Source: an uncultured Granulicatella sp. (lineage in GTDB: Bacteria > Bacillota > Bacilli > Lactobacillales > Aerococcaceae). Taken from it: a stretch of DNA of 9,269 nt. The notes beneath the pieces were generated by a model that worked only from the letters and a program-made list of their open reading frames with translations, made no database searches and had not been told where the DNA came from. Below, piece after piece: positions 1 through 7,427 of the stretch. The DNA is taken from assembly GCA_947254045.1 (NCBI GenBank), contig CAMYBO010000042.1, positions 1 to 9,269 on the forward strand. The letters run 5' to 3'. Position 1 is the stretch's first letter. Each line of letters begins with the position of its first letter. A program made the position numbers and the translations under genes.

Positions 1-12
1 AGACAGTGTCAT
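1..12 (-). CDS. Start of an unidentified gene, cut by the left window edge
   Basis: Only the first four codons (Met-Thr-Leu-Ser) lie inside the window, so no function can be given. The start is supported by a good Shine-Dalgarno sequence, GGAGG, at 18-22 on the minus strand with a 5-nt spacer to the ATG at 10-12. The gene has the same direction as pepT and begins about 330 bp beyond the pepT stop. A terminator-like hairpin lies directly upstream of the SD, so expression would need read-through or regulated antitermination. The call rests on SD, ATG and spacing alone. Confidence 0.45.
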
Positions 13-30
13 AACTTCCTCCATATAGAT

Positions 31-75
31 AAAAAAATAGATTTGAATTTATCTAATTATAAATCCAAATCTATT
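31..75 (-). terminator. Terminator-like hairpin with T tract upstream of the left-edge gene
   Basis: Positions 36-52 pair with 59-75 over 17 positions with a single mismatch (A46/C65), leaving a 6-nt loop. On the minus strand the stem runs into seven T residues (31-37). This is the form of an intrinsic terminator, although the stem is very AT-rich. It could end the pepT transcript or act as an attenuator for the gene starting at position 12, since only about 8 nt separate the T tract from the SD and no promoter fits between them. On the plus strand the tract after the stem is weak (ATATTTT). Confidence 0.6.
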
Positions 76-191
76 ATATTTTGTTTCATCGTTAGATTAG
101 ATTTTAATGTTAAACTCTACTCTATTGTAACGATTTTCAAAGAATTAAGCTACTGATATGATATGAAATTCATAGACGATACATACAATTA

Positions 192-329
192 GCTTTATCA
201 TAATGTAGCTACGGCGCAAGCAACCTCGCATTGCGAGTCTCATTGCTAAAAATCGAGACTTAGGCTCAAGTTTTAGGCAAGAAACAGCAAAGCTGTTTCT
301 TGCCGTCCTTAGCTACATTAATATAAAGC
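192..329. repeat. 138-bp nested inverted-repeat element (MITE-like or intergenic repeat)
   Basis: The ends form a long imperfect inverted repeat: 192-198 pairs with 323-329 (7 bp), then a 2x2 internal mismatch, then 201-211 pairs with 310-320 (11 bp, TAATGTAGCTA and its complement). Inside are further hairpins: 225-229 with 233-237 (5 bp, loop of 3), 236-241 with 255-260 (6 bp), and a perfect 13-bp stem, 276-288 with 292-304, around an AAA loop. Positions 211-214 and 217-220 could pair alternatively with 299-306. The element looks more GC-rich than its surroundings and has no open frame of note. It sits 15 bp past the pepT stop. The inner hairpin lacks a T tract on either strand, so it is not a standard terminator. 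The architecture fits a small non-autonomous repeat or a structured RNA. I cannot assign it to a named family such as BOX or RUP, and copy number cannot be judged from one window. Confidence 0.6.
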
Positions 330-344
330 CATATTTTAGAAATA

Positions 345-1571
345 TTATTTTGCAAGTAATTGCGTAATTTCAATAATGACATCACGTGCTTTTTCCATTG
401 ATTCTACAGCGACGAATTCGTAACGTCCGTGGAAGTTTTCTCCACCTGCAAAAATGTTTGGAGTTGGTAAGCCCATAAATGAAATTTTAGAACCATCTGT
501 ACCACCACGAATTGGTTCAATAATTGGCGTAATTGATAAGTTTTCCATTGCTTTTTGAGCAACTTCAACAGCTCTAAAGTCTTTTTCAATGATTTCTGCC
601 ATATTGTAATATTGATCTTTCATATCAATTGAAATACGATTGCTATCTAATGATGCGTTTAGTCTATCTGCAACTAATTGTAAATAAGCTTTTTTCGCTT
701 CGAATAATGTACGATCATGGTCACGAATAATATAAACTAATTTTGCTTCTTCAACGACACCATTAGCATACATTAAGTGATAGAATCCTTCACGACCAGA
801 AGTATGTTCTGGCACTTCATATTCAGGTAATGCATTTTGGAATTGACGTGCAAGTTCTAAAGCATTCACCATTGTATCTTTTGCAGTTCCTGGGTGAACA
901 TTTTTCCCTTGGAAAGTAATTTCAGCTTGAGCAGCATTGAAACTTTCGTATTCTAATTCGCCAACTGGTCCTCCGTCCATTGTATAGGCAAAGTCACAGC
1001 CAAATTCTTCAACATCAAATAAATCAGCCCCACGCCCGATTTCTTCGTCTGGACCAAAAGCTACACGAATTTTTCCGTGTTCAATTTCAGGATGAGCTAA
1101 TAAGTAAGCACCTGCTGTTACAATTTCACTAACCCCTGCTTTATCGTCAGCTCCTAATAATGTTGTACCATCTGTTGTAATTAATGTTTTTCCAACATAG
1201 TTTTTTAAATTTGGAAAATCTTTTGGTGATAAAACAAATTTTCCTTCTTTATCTAATACAATAGCTTCACCATCATAATTTTCATGGAATTGAGGTTGTA
1301 CATTACGAGCTTCAAAATCAGCTGTATCTACGTGAGCAATAAATCCAACAACTGGTACTTCTTTTGTAGTCGTAGCTGGAATTGTTGCTGTCACAAAGCT
1401 ATTTTTAGGATTTAATCTTACATCTTGATATCCTAATGCTACTAATTCTTCTACTAAGTCTTTTAAAAACTCTGTTTGACTTGGTGTTGATGGAACAGTT
1501 GTACTTGTTTCATCTGAACGAGTTTCTTTTTTTACATAACGAATAAAACGATCAACTAATTGATTTGGCAT
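345..1571 (-). CDS. pepT: Peptidase T (tripeptide aminopeptidase, M20B family)
   Basis: This cytoplasmic dinuclear-zinc aminopeptidase releases the N-terminal residue of tripeptides, the last steps of peptide use. The 408-residue length matches full PepT. Zinc and catalytic residues are visible: His80 and Asp82 in HVDTAD, Asp142 in GADDKAG, Glu176/Glu177 in PDEEIG, Asp199 in TMDGG, and His381 in GGENFHGRYEF near the C-terminus. RGGTDGS close to the C-terminal end is also typical. The part between about 205 and 320 should be the M20 dimerisation (lid) domain. The ATG at 1569-1571 follows an AAGGAA SD (1578-1583) with a 6-nt spacer. The gene begins 20 nt after the nif3 stop and is probably the last gene of the hisS-led unit. 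The reading frame looks intact. Confidence 0.96.
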   Translation of the reverse strand: MPNQLVDRFIRYVKKETRSDETSTTVPSTPSQTEFLKDLVEELVALGYQDVRLNPKNSFVTATIPATTTKEVPVVGFIAHVDTADFEARNVQPQFHENYDGEAIVLDKEGKFVLSPKDFPNLKNYVGKTLITTDGTTLLGADDKAGVSEIVTAGAYLLAHPEIEHGKIRVAFGPDEEIGRGADLFDVEEFGCDFAYTMDGGPVGELEYESFNAAQAEITFQGKNVHPGTAKDTMVNALELARQFQNALPEYEVPEHTSGREGFYHLMYANGVVEEAKLVYIIRDHDRTLFEAKKAYLQLVADRLNASLDSNRISIDMKDQYYNMAEIIEKDFRAVEVAQKAMENLSITPIIEPIRGGTDGSKISFMGLPTPNIFAGGENFHGRYEFVAVESMEKARDVIIEITQLLAK

Positions 1572-1591
1572 GTTTAATTCCTTCTTTCTTC

Positions 1592-2716
1592 TTATAAAAA
1601 TTCAAATGGATCCGTAAAAGTCGTACTCTTAATCACTTTTACATTCCAATTTTCTTCTTGATTCCATTGTACAAGCCAGTTCGCTAATTTTTCAATACAA
1701 ACGACTTCAATATGATGCCCTGCATCCACTAATAACATTGATGACTCTTGAATATCATGAGCGACATGATACGTAATATCGCCTGTTACAAAAGCATCTG
1801 CTCCCTTACTTACAGCAGCTTGGTAAAAGCTTCCACCAGAACCGCCTAAAACGGCAACTTTACGAATTTTTTCTAACGAACGATTTTTTGGAGTAACAAA
1901 ACGTAATCCTTTTAATTGGAATTGATTTTTCACATAAGTGATAAATTCTTCAACAGATAATGCTTTAGGTAATTGTCCAATACGTCCAATCCCTAGTATT
2001 TTTGCATCATTTTCTAATGCCCAAACTTCATAAGCTGGAACTTCATAAGGATGACTAGCTTTCATAGCAATAATAATAGCGTCTACTTGGTTTTCATAAC
2101 AAATGACTTCTACTTTTTCCTCTGCTACTTGTTCTGGTTGATTCACTTGTCCAATAGCAGGATTTGCTCCTTCTGTTGCTGTGAAGCGACCTACTCCACT
2201 AGTTGTAAAACTACAATCCTTATAACAATCACCAATTTGTCCTGCTCCTGCTTCATGCATTGCTTGTCGAACTGTGCTTGCTTGTTCTTTCGGTACGAAC
2301 ACAGCAATTTTCATTTGACGAAGTTTTCCTGTTGGAGATAGTACTTCTACTTCTTCTAATTGCAGCACTTCACTTAACCAATCATTAACTCCACCTGAAA
2401 CAACATCTAAGTTTGTATGTGCTGCATAAATGGCAATATCATGTTTTAAAATATCTTGATACATTTTATGTTGCGGATTTGTTAAATCAAATTGTTGTAC
2501 AGGTCTAAAAATCGGCGGATGATGCGCAATAATTAAATCGACATTCTTTTCAATTGCTTCTTGAATAACAGAAGGACGAATATCTAAAGTCGTCATTACT
2601 ACTTGAACTTCTTGATTCCAATCTCCAAAATGTAAGCCAATTGGGTCCTTTCCCATTGCTAAAGATTTTGGAACTCTTTGTTCAAATTTACGGATAATTT
2701 CTCTAACGGTTGGCAT
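1592..2716 (-). CDS. Nif3-like dinuclear metal-centre protein with PII-like insert (YqfO type)
   Basis: This is a member of the NIF3/DUF34 family, often labelled GTP cyclohydrolase 1 type 2; its cellular role is not settled. The 374-residue length matches the long form of Bacillota such as B. subtilis YqfO. Metal-ligand motifs are present at both ends: HHPP (His65, His66) and HTNLD (His100) in the N-terminal part, and DITYHVAHD and DAGHHIE in the C-terminal part. The middle, about 135-240, is the PII/CutA-like insert with GVGRF and HPYEVPAYE. I chose the ATG at 2714-2716 (Met-Pro-Thr-Val). An in-frame TTG two codons upstream lies only 4 nt from the AAAGGA SD (2727-2732), against 10 nt for the ATG. 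The start overlaps the trmK end by 14 nt, so translational coupling is likely. The trmK-nif3 pairing is the same as yqfN-yqfO in Bacillus. Confidence 0.93.
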   Translation of the reverse strand: MPTVREIIRKFEQRVPKSLAMGKDPIGLHFGDWNQEVQVVMTTLDIRPSVIQEAIEKNVDLIIAHHPPIFRPVQQFDLTNPQHKMYQDILKHDIAIYAAHTNLDVVSGGVNDWLSEVLQLEEVEVLSPTGKLRQMKIAVFVPKEQASTVRQAMHEAGAGQIGDCYKDCSFTTSGVGRFTATEGANPAIGQVNQPEQVAEEKVEVICYENQVDAIIIAMKASHPYEVPAYEVWALENDAKILGIGRIGQLPKALSVEEFITYVKNQFQLKGLRFVTPKNRSLEKIRKVAVLGGSGGSFYQAAVSKGADAFVTGDITYHVAHDIQESSMLLVDAGHHIEVVCIEKLANWLVQWNQEENWNVKVIKSTTFTDPFEFL

Positions 2717-3413
2717 GATCAATCAATCCTTTCAATTCAAGATATTGATGGTTAAATTTTTCTACTTTATCAGTTGGAATTTCTTTACTATTTTTCAATT
2801 GCGCTAAAATTTCTTCGATTTTACGCAATTGACGTTCCCATTTACGAATCACCAACTCTGTTGGCTTCTCTATTAATTTTGGACCAAATTTAATTTGCGT
2901 ATCTGTTAGTGGCAAGCTCTGTTCTCTTTTTTCAGCTACAATAATTTCATACAAACGATGATGATCTTCTACTACTTCTTCTTCTAAAATTTCATAGTCA
3001 TGTTCCACTAGCCACTGTCTTAATAAATGTTCTGCAACATTTGGCTGTAATACTAATCTTTCTTTACCCGTTAACGTACTCTTTACTCGACCTTGTTCTA
3101 AAATACGAGCAATTAATTCTCCACCCATTCCACAAATAGAAATGGCTGTAACTTCGTCTTCAGAAGTAACGACATCTAATCCATCTCCTAAACGAACAGA
3201 AATCTTATCATTTAGAACATAATCTTGAACCGTTTGTTGGGCAGACTCGAAAGGACCTTTTACAACTTCTCCAGCAATTGCGCTAGTAATTAATCCTTGC
3301 TGAATCGCATAAACCGGTAAATAAGCATGGTCAGAACCAACATCGCATAATAATGTCGTACCTTCTAAAAAAGAAGCAACTGTTTTTAGTCTTGGGCTTA
3401 ATTCTACTGACAT
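2703..3413 (-). CDS. trmK: tRNA (adenine(22)-N(1))-methyltransferase TrmK
   Basis: This SAM-dependent Rossmann-fold methyltransferase forms m1A at position 22 of tRNAs. At 236 residues it is close to the length of B. subtilis TrmK (YqfN). Motif I is DVGSDHAYLP (24-33), which binds SAM. GDGL (76-79) follows, then the GMGG motif (95-98) and LQPN (122-125), both typical of the family. The last 70 or so residues are charged and helical, fitting the C-terminal coiled-coil domain of TrmK. The ATG at 3411-3413 has a strong AAAGGAG SD (3420-3426) with a 6-nt spacer. The gene starts 19 nt after the regulator gene and overlaps nif3 at its 3' end. It fits a translation-themed operon with hisS and aspS. 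Confidence 0.94.
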   Translation of the reverse strand: MSVELSPRLKTVASFLEGTTLLCDVGSDHAYLPVYAIQQGLITSAIAGEVVKGPFESAQQTVQDYVLNDKISVRLGDGLDVVTSEDEVTAISICGMGGELIARILEQGRVKSTLTGKERLVLQPNVAEHLLRQWLVEHDYEILEEEVVEDHHRLYEIIVAEKREQSLPLTDTQIKFGPKLIEKPTELVIRKWERQLRKIEEILAQLKNSKEIPTDKVEKFNHQYLELKGLIDHANR

Positions 3414-3432
3414 CTCTTACTCCTTTCTCACA

Positions 3433-4200
3433 TTAAGAAATAAATAAAACTTTTACACCAATGCTCTTTAAATAAGCAACTGTTTCAAGATCAGCGGAAT
3501 AATCCGTAATTAAATGCGTAATCATAGAACAATCTGCGGTGTGGAAATTGGATTCCCTACCAACTTTTGCTCCTTCAGCTACAACAATTTTAGGGCCATT
3601 CGTTCTCTCTAAAATAACACGGTTGACTGCCGTTTCAGGTAATGCTACAGTCGTAATTCCATTTTTATTAATGCCACCGACACCTAAAAAGCAAATATTG
3701 GCACGAGCCTTTGAAAAAGAGTTAATGGCAAAATCACCAACTAAAGATTTTTTTTGTTCAAAAATTTCACCACCACTTAACACGATAGAAGCTTTTGAAG
3801 ATGCTTTTTTAAAAATTGAACGTCCATTATTCGTTAAAATTGTAACATTTTCATCTGCTAAATAATTCAATAATAAAAAGGCTGTTGAACCAGAATTAAT
3901 AAAAACCATATCATGTTCACGCACTAACCCAGATGCTCGGCGAGCAATATTTTTTTTAATGGAATTATATTGTTTTTGATCAATATTTTCTTTTTCAATC
4001 TTTCCAGTAATATATTTTGCTCCACCATAAAAGCGTTCGATTAATCCTTGATCTTCAAAACGTTGTAAATCTCGACGGATTGTGATTTCAGAAACTTCTA
4101 ATCTATCCGATAATTCTTCCACAGATAGTTGCCTGTGTTCTTGTAATAATTTTAAAATTTCTTGTTGTCTCTTAAACACAACACCTTTGCTATTTTTCAT
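3433..4200 (-). CDS. DeoR-family transcriptional regulator
   Basis: A 255-residue regulator of the DeoR/GlpR type. The N-terminal winged helix-turn-helix spans about residues 9-62, with the family signature around VSEITIRRDLQRFEDQGLIE and a following YGGA. The C-terminal DeoR sensor domain (about 75-235) has an NSGST loop (102-106), TNN (123-125), LSGGE (141-145) and GVGGI (173-177), the positions where relatives bind phosphorylated sugars or similar ligands. The ligand and targets cannot be read from the sequence. No sugar transport or catabolic gene lies in this window, so its place between aspS and trmK is unexplained. The ATG at 4198-4200 follows an AAAGGAA SD with a rather long spacer of about 10 nt. 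The 76-nt gap to aspS holds no clear terminator or promoter, so it is probably co-transcribed. It could equally be named GlpR-, FruR- or LacR-like; I leave the symbol empty. Confidence 0.9.
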   Translation of the reverse strand: MKNSKGVVFKRQQEILKLLQEHRQLSVEELSDRLEVSEITIRRDLQRFEDQGLIERFYGGAKYITGKIEKENIDQKQYNSIKKNIARRASGLVREHDMVFINSGSTAFLLLNYLADENVTILTNNGRSIFKKASSKASIVLSGGEIFEQKKSLVGDFAINSFSKARANICFLGVGGINKNGITTVALPETAVNRVILERTNGPKIVVAEGAKVGRESNFHTADCSMITHLITDYSADLETVAYLKSIGVKVLFIS

Positions 4201-4276
4201 TAGTATCCGTTCCTTTTTTCTCTATGAAGAACAGAAGAGAAGCCTTCATTGACGACTTCTCCATTGTTCATTGATT

Positions 4277-6034
4277 TTAGCGAATTTTTAATGATAATTC
4301 TTGTAATTGTTGTTCAGATACTGGACTTGGTGCTTGTGTCATAGTATCCATTGCTGAACCGTTTTTAGGGAATGCAATCACTTCACGGATGTTATCTTCC
4401 CCAGCTAATAACATAACTAAACGGTCTAATCCTAATGCAATTCCTCCGTGTGGTGGGAATCCATAATCTAACGCATCCATTAAGAATCCAAATTGTTCTT
4501 GTGCAGATTCTTTTGTGAATCCTAATACTTCAAACATTGCTTCTTGCATGTCTCTTCTATAAATTCTTAATGATCCTCCGCCTAATTCATATCCATTTAA
4601 TACAATGTCATAAGCTTGAGCTTTAGCTGCTGCTGGATTTTCCAATAAAGCATTGAAATCTTCATTAACTGGACGAGTAAATGGATGGTGCATTGCTTGA
4701 TAACGGTTTGCATCTTCGTCATATTCTAATAATGGCCAATCAACAACCCATAAGAAATTGAATTTAGTTTTATCAATTAATTCATGTTTTCTACCGAAGC
4801 GTAAACGTAATTCAGATAATGATTGTGCAACAACACTTGGTTTATCCGCACAGAAGAAAATAATATCTCCCACTTCTGCATCTAAACGTTCTCTTAATGC
4901 TGATTCTTGATTCACTAAGAATTTAGCGATTGGTCCTTTTAGTCCATCTTCTTCAACTTTCAACCAAGCTAATCCTTTTGCGCCATATTTAGCAACAAAT
5001 TGTGCTAAGCTATCTGCATCTTTACGTGAATATTCATCTGCTAATCCTTTTAAGTTTAAGGCTTTTACATGTCCACCATTTTCAACAACTGTACTGAATA
5101 CTTTTAAGTCAGAATCTTTTACAATATCTGCTACATCGATTAATTCCAATGCAAAACGAGTATCTGGTTTATCATTACCATAACGGCTCATTGCTTCAAC
5201 AAATGATAAACGAGGGAATGGAGTTGTTACTTCTACTCCTAATGTATCTTTCATGACTTTTTTCAATAAGCCTTCCATCATTTCTTGAATTTCTTCAGCT
5301 GATAAGAAACTTGTTTCAATATCGACTTGTGTAAATTCAGGTTGACGATCTCCACGTAAATCTTCGTCACGGAAACAACGAACGATTTGGTAGTAACGGT
5401 CTAATCCCCCACCCATTAATAATTGTTTAAATGTTTGAGGAGATTGTGGTAATGCATAGAAACTTCCTTCATGTACACGAGAAGGTACTAAGTAGTCACG
5501 AGCTCCTTCTGGAGTTGATTTTGCTAAGTATGGTGTTTCTACATCAATAAATCCTTCAGTATCTAAATATTCACGAATAGCACGAGTTGTTTTATGGCGT
5601 AAACGTAAGTTTTCTAATACAGGTTTACGACGCATATCTAAATAACGATATTTCATACGTAATTCGTCTGAAGCTACTTTATCATCTTCAATGTAAATTG
5701 GTGGAGTTTTAGCTTTTGCTAATAATTCAACATGGTGAACTTCTAATTCCATTGTACCTGTTTTTAAGTTTGGATTTGTTAATCCTTCACCACGTAAAGC
5801 AACAGTCCCTGTTACTTCAATAACGTATTCAGGACGTAATGTGTCCGCAATTTCAAAAGCTGCTTGGTTATGTTGTGGGTTAAATACAACTTGCATCACA
5901 CCTTCACGGTCACGTAAGTCGATAAAAATAACCCCACCATGGTCACGACGTTTTTGTACCCAACCATGTAATGTAATTTCTTTTCCTACTAATTCTTCTG
6001 TGACTAATCCACAGTAAATTGATCTCTTTTTCAT
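4277..6034 (-). CDS. aspS: Aspartyl-tRNA synthetase
   Basis: This class IIb synthetase charges tRNA-Asp with aspartate in the cytoplasm. The 585-residue length is usual for the bacterial form. The N-terminal OB-fold anticodon-binding domain (about 1-110) includes GWVQKRRDHGG (24-34) and IDLRDREG (38-45). The catalytic core has DVETPYL with STPEGARDYL (164-182), motif 2 around FRDEDLRGDRQPEFTQ (221-236) and motif 3 GGIALGLDRLVML (530-542). The bacterial GAD insert lies between motifs 2 and 3, about 290-420. Whether it is Asp-specific or also charges tRNA-Asn cannot be decided here. The ATG at 6032-6034 lies 15 nt past the hisS stop, and its weak SD (GTAGGGAT) covers that stop. The hisS-aspS order is conserved in Bacillota, and the T-box ahead of hisS appears to read tRNA-Asp, so it would regulate this gene directly. 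Confidence 0.97.
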   Translation of the reverse strand: MKKRSIYCGLVTEELVGKEITLHGWVQKRRDHGGVIFIDLRDREGVMQVVFNPQHNQAAFEIADTLRPEYVIEVTGTVALRGEGLTNPNLKTGTMELEVHHVELLAKAKTPPIYIEDDKVASDELRMKYRYLDMRRKPVLENLRLRHKTTRAIREYLDTEGFIDVETPYLAKSTPEGARDYLVPSRVHEGSFYALPQSPQTFKQLLMGGGLDRYYQIVRCFRDEDLRGDRQPEFTQVDIETSFLSAEEIQEMMEGLLKKVMKDTLGVEVTTPFPRLSFVEAMSRYGNDKPDTRFALELIDVADIVKDSDLKVFSTVVENGGHVKALNLKGLADEYSRKDADSLAQFVAKYGAKGLAWLKVEEDGLKGPIAKFLVNQESALRERLDAEVGDIIFFCADKPSVVAQSLSELRLRFGRKHELIDKTKFNFLWVVDWPLLEYDEDANRYQAMHHPFTRPVNEDFNALLENPAAAKAQAYDIVLNGYELGGGSLRIYRRDMQEAMFEVLGFTKESAQEQFGFLMDALDYGFPPHGGIALGLDRLVMLLAGEDNIREVIAFPKNGSAMDTMTQAPSPVSEQQLQELSLKIR

Positions 6035-6038
6035 ACAA

Positions 6039-6053
6039 ATCCCTACTTTCTAT
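6039..6053 (-). promoter_or_regulatory. aspS ribosome-binding segment, identical over 15 nt to that of hisS
   Basis: The minus strand reads ATAGAAAGTAGGGAT just ahead of aspS and includes the hisS stop codon (TAG at 6050-6052). The same 15 nt lie at 7370-7384 ahead of hisS. The likely SD is AGGG with a spacer of about 6 nt. It is weaker than the AAAGGAG of trmK, so aspS translation may depend on coupling to hisS. Confidence 0.55.
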
Positions 6054-7366
6054 TTTCCAAAATATTCATCAATTGCTGTCGTATCCATTGTTGCTTGACG
6101 GAATAAACTATCAAAATCTTCATATACATCTGCTAAGTCAACTTTTACCTCTTTACCAGTGCTCATTACTTTCAGTGGAACTTGACGACTTGCCAACTCT
6201 TCTTCCCCTAATGTAATCACAACTTTTGCTCCATATTTTTGAGCATTTTTAAATTGAGGTTTTGCTTTTCTACCGAAGAAATCACGATCCACAGAATAAC
6301 CTTGTTGACGTAATGAAATAGAAAGTTTTAATACTTCCTCTTCTGTTTCTTCCCCTAAACCGACAATATAAGCATCTAATTCTTGTAAGTCAGGAATTTC
6401 AACTTGTTCATCTTTCATTAATAATACAAGTCTTTCCATTCCTAATCCAAACCCAAATCCTGGAGTTTCTGGTCCATCTAACTCTTGAACGAGACCATCA
6501 TAACGTCCTCCACCACAAATCGTAGTTTTAGCACCAAATGATTTTGAATCCGTCATAATTTCAAAAATTGTATCTTGATAATAATCTAATCCACGAACCA
6601 TTGTTTCATCAATTTCAAATGGAATTTCTAAGGCTGTTAAATATTGTTGCACTTTTTCAAAGTGAGTGCGTGCTTCATCAGATAAAAATTCTAAAATACG
6701 TGGTGCATTTTTAACGATTTCGATATCACGTTTATCTTTACTATCTAATACACGTAATGGATTTTTATGAAGACGATTTTTTGAATCATCACTTAATTCT
6801 TCTGTAAATGGTTCTAAATAATCAATTAAAGCTTGGCGGTATGCAATACGATCAGCTGTTTTACCAAGAGAATTAATCACTAAGCGCATATTTGACAAAC
6901 CAAGTTCTTTTAATAAATCCCATGCCATTGCAATAGTCTCAACATCTGTTGCTGGATTTGTTGAACCAAATACTTCTACCCCTAATTGGTGGAATTGTCT
7001 TAAACGACCTGATTGTGGACGTTCATAACGGAACATTGGTGCCATATAATATACTTTATAAGGTTTCTTATGTTCTGGACCAAATAATTTATTTTCTACA
7101 TAAGCACGAACGATAGCTGCAGTTCCTTCTGGACGTAATGTAATATGACGGTTACCCTTGTCATAAAAATCATACATTTCTTTTGAAACGATATCTGAAG
7201 TATCACCTACACCTCGGCTAAATAATTCATAGCTTTCAAACATTGGTGTACGCATTTCTTCAAATTGATAATCACCTAAAATGATGCGAGCTGTTTCTTC
7301 AATATAATGCCAAATCTTTATTTCCTCTGGTAATAAATCGGCTGTTCCTTTTGGTTTTTGAATCAT
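6050..7366 (-). CDS. hisS: Histidyl-tRNA synthetase
   Basis: This class IIa synthetase charges tRNA-His. The chosen start gives 438 residues, the usual length, and begins MIQKPKGTADLLP, the conserved N-terminus of HisRS. Motif 2 is FRYERPQSGRLRQFHQ (112-127). The histidine-binding signatures are VRGLDYYQDTIFE (257-269) and CGGGRYDGL (284-292), and motif 3 is GFGFGLGMERLVLL (303-316). Residues from about 330 form the anticodon-binding domain. The frame stays open for 27 codons upstream, but that stretch runs through the T-box terminator and is not homologous, so the ATG at 7364-7366 is the start. The SD is a modest AGGGA about 5 nt ahead. It is the first gene of the unit and lies directly behind the T-box leader. 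Confidence 0.97.
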   Translation of the reverse strand: MIQKPKGTADLLPEEIKIWHYIEETARIILGDYQFEEMRTPMFESYELFSRGVGDTSDIVSKEMYDFYDKGNRHITLRPEGTAAIVRAYVENKLFGPEHKKPYKVYYMAPMFRYERPQSGRLRQFHQLGVEVFGSTNPATDVETIAMAWDLLKELGLSNMRLVINSLGKTADRIAYRQALIDYLEPFTEELSDDSKNRLHKNPLRVLDSKDKRDIEIVKNAPRILEFLSDEARTHFEKVQQYLTALEIPFEIDETMVRGLDYYQDTIFEIMTDSKSFGAKTTICGGGRYDGLVQELDGPETPGFGFGLGMERLVLLMKDEQVEIPDLQELDAYIVGLGEETEEEVLKLSISLRQQGYSVDRDFFGRKAKPQFKNAQKYGAKVVITLGEEELASRQVPLKVMSTGKEVKVDLADVYEDFDSLFRQATMDTTAIDEYFGK

Positions 7367-7369
7367 TTT

Positions 7370-7384
7370 ATCCCTACTTTCTAT
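7370..7384 (-). promoter_or_regulatory. hisS ribosome-binding segment
   Basis: ATAGAAAGTAGGGAT on the minus strand, followed by AAA and the hisS ATG, supplies a modest SD (AGGGA). It lies between the T-box terminator (ending at 7400) and the start codon, outside the terminator stem, so the T-box most likely works at transcription. The exact copy ahead of aspS suggests a copied or jointly maintained initiation region. Confidence 0.55.
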
Positions 7385-7399
7385 GTATAAAAAATATGT

Positions 7400-7427
7400 A
7401 AAAAAATCCTGACTCAATGAGTCAGGA
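7400..7427 (-). terminator. T-box intrinsic terminator ahead of hisS
   Basis: On the minus strand TCCTGACTC (7427-7419), an ATT loop and GAGTCAGGA (7415-7407) form a perfect 9-bp stem, followed by seven T residues (7406-7400). The 5' arm shares CGTCCT (7429-7424) with the antiterminator, so the two structures exclude each other. The hisS ATG lies 34 nt beyond the T tract. Confidence 0.93.

Noticed and set aside
124..129. TACAAT on the minus strand as a -10 box for the left-edge gene
   Set aside because: No -35-like hexamer at 16-18 nt and no extended -10; too weak to list as a promoter.
276..304. Perfect 13-bp hairpin as the pepT terminator
   Set aside because: Neither strand has a T tract after the stem, and it is nested in a larger inverted repeat that explains it better.
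2051..2341. Open frame on the plus strand inside nif3
   Set aside because: Antisense shadow of a well-supported gene: low-complexity Ser/Cys/Phe-rich translation, no SD.
2717..2722. TTG start two codons upstream for nif3
   Set aside because: Only 4 nt from the SD; the ATG at 2714-2716 is the more plausible start and gives the family's usual N-terminus. The difference is two residues.
3539..3865. Open frame on the plus strand inside the DeoR-family gene
   Set aside because: Antisense shadow with no recognisable domain and no SD.
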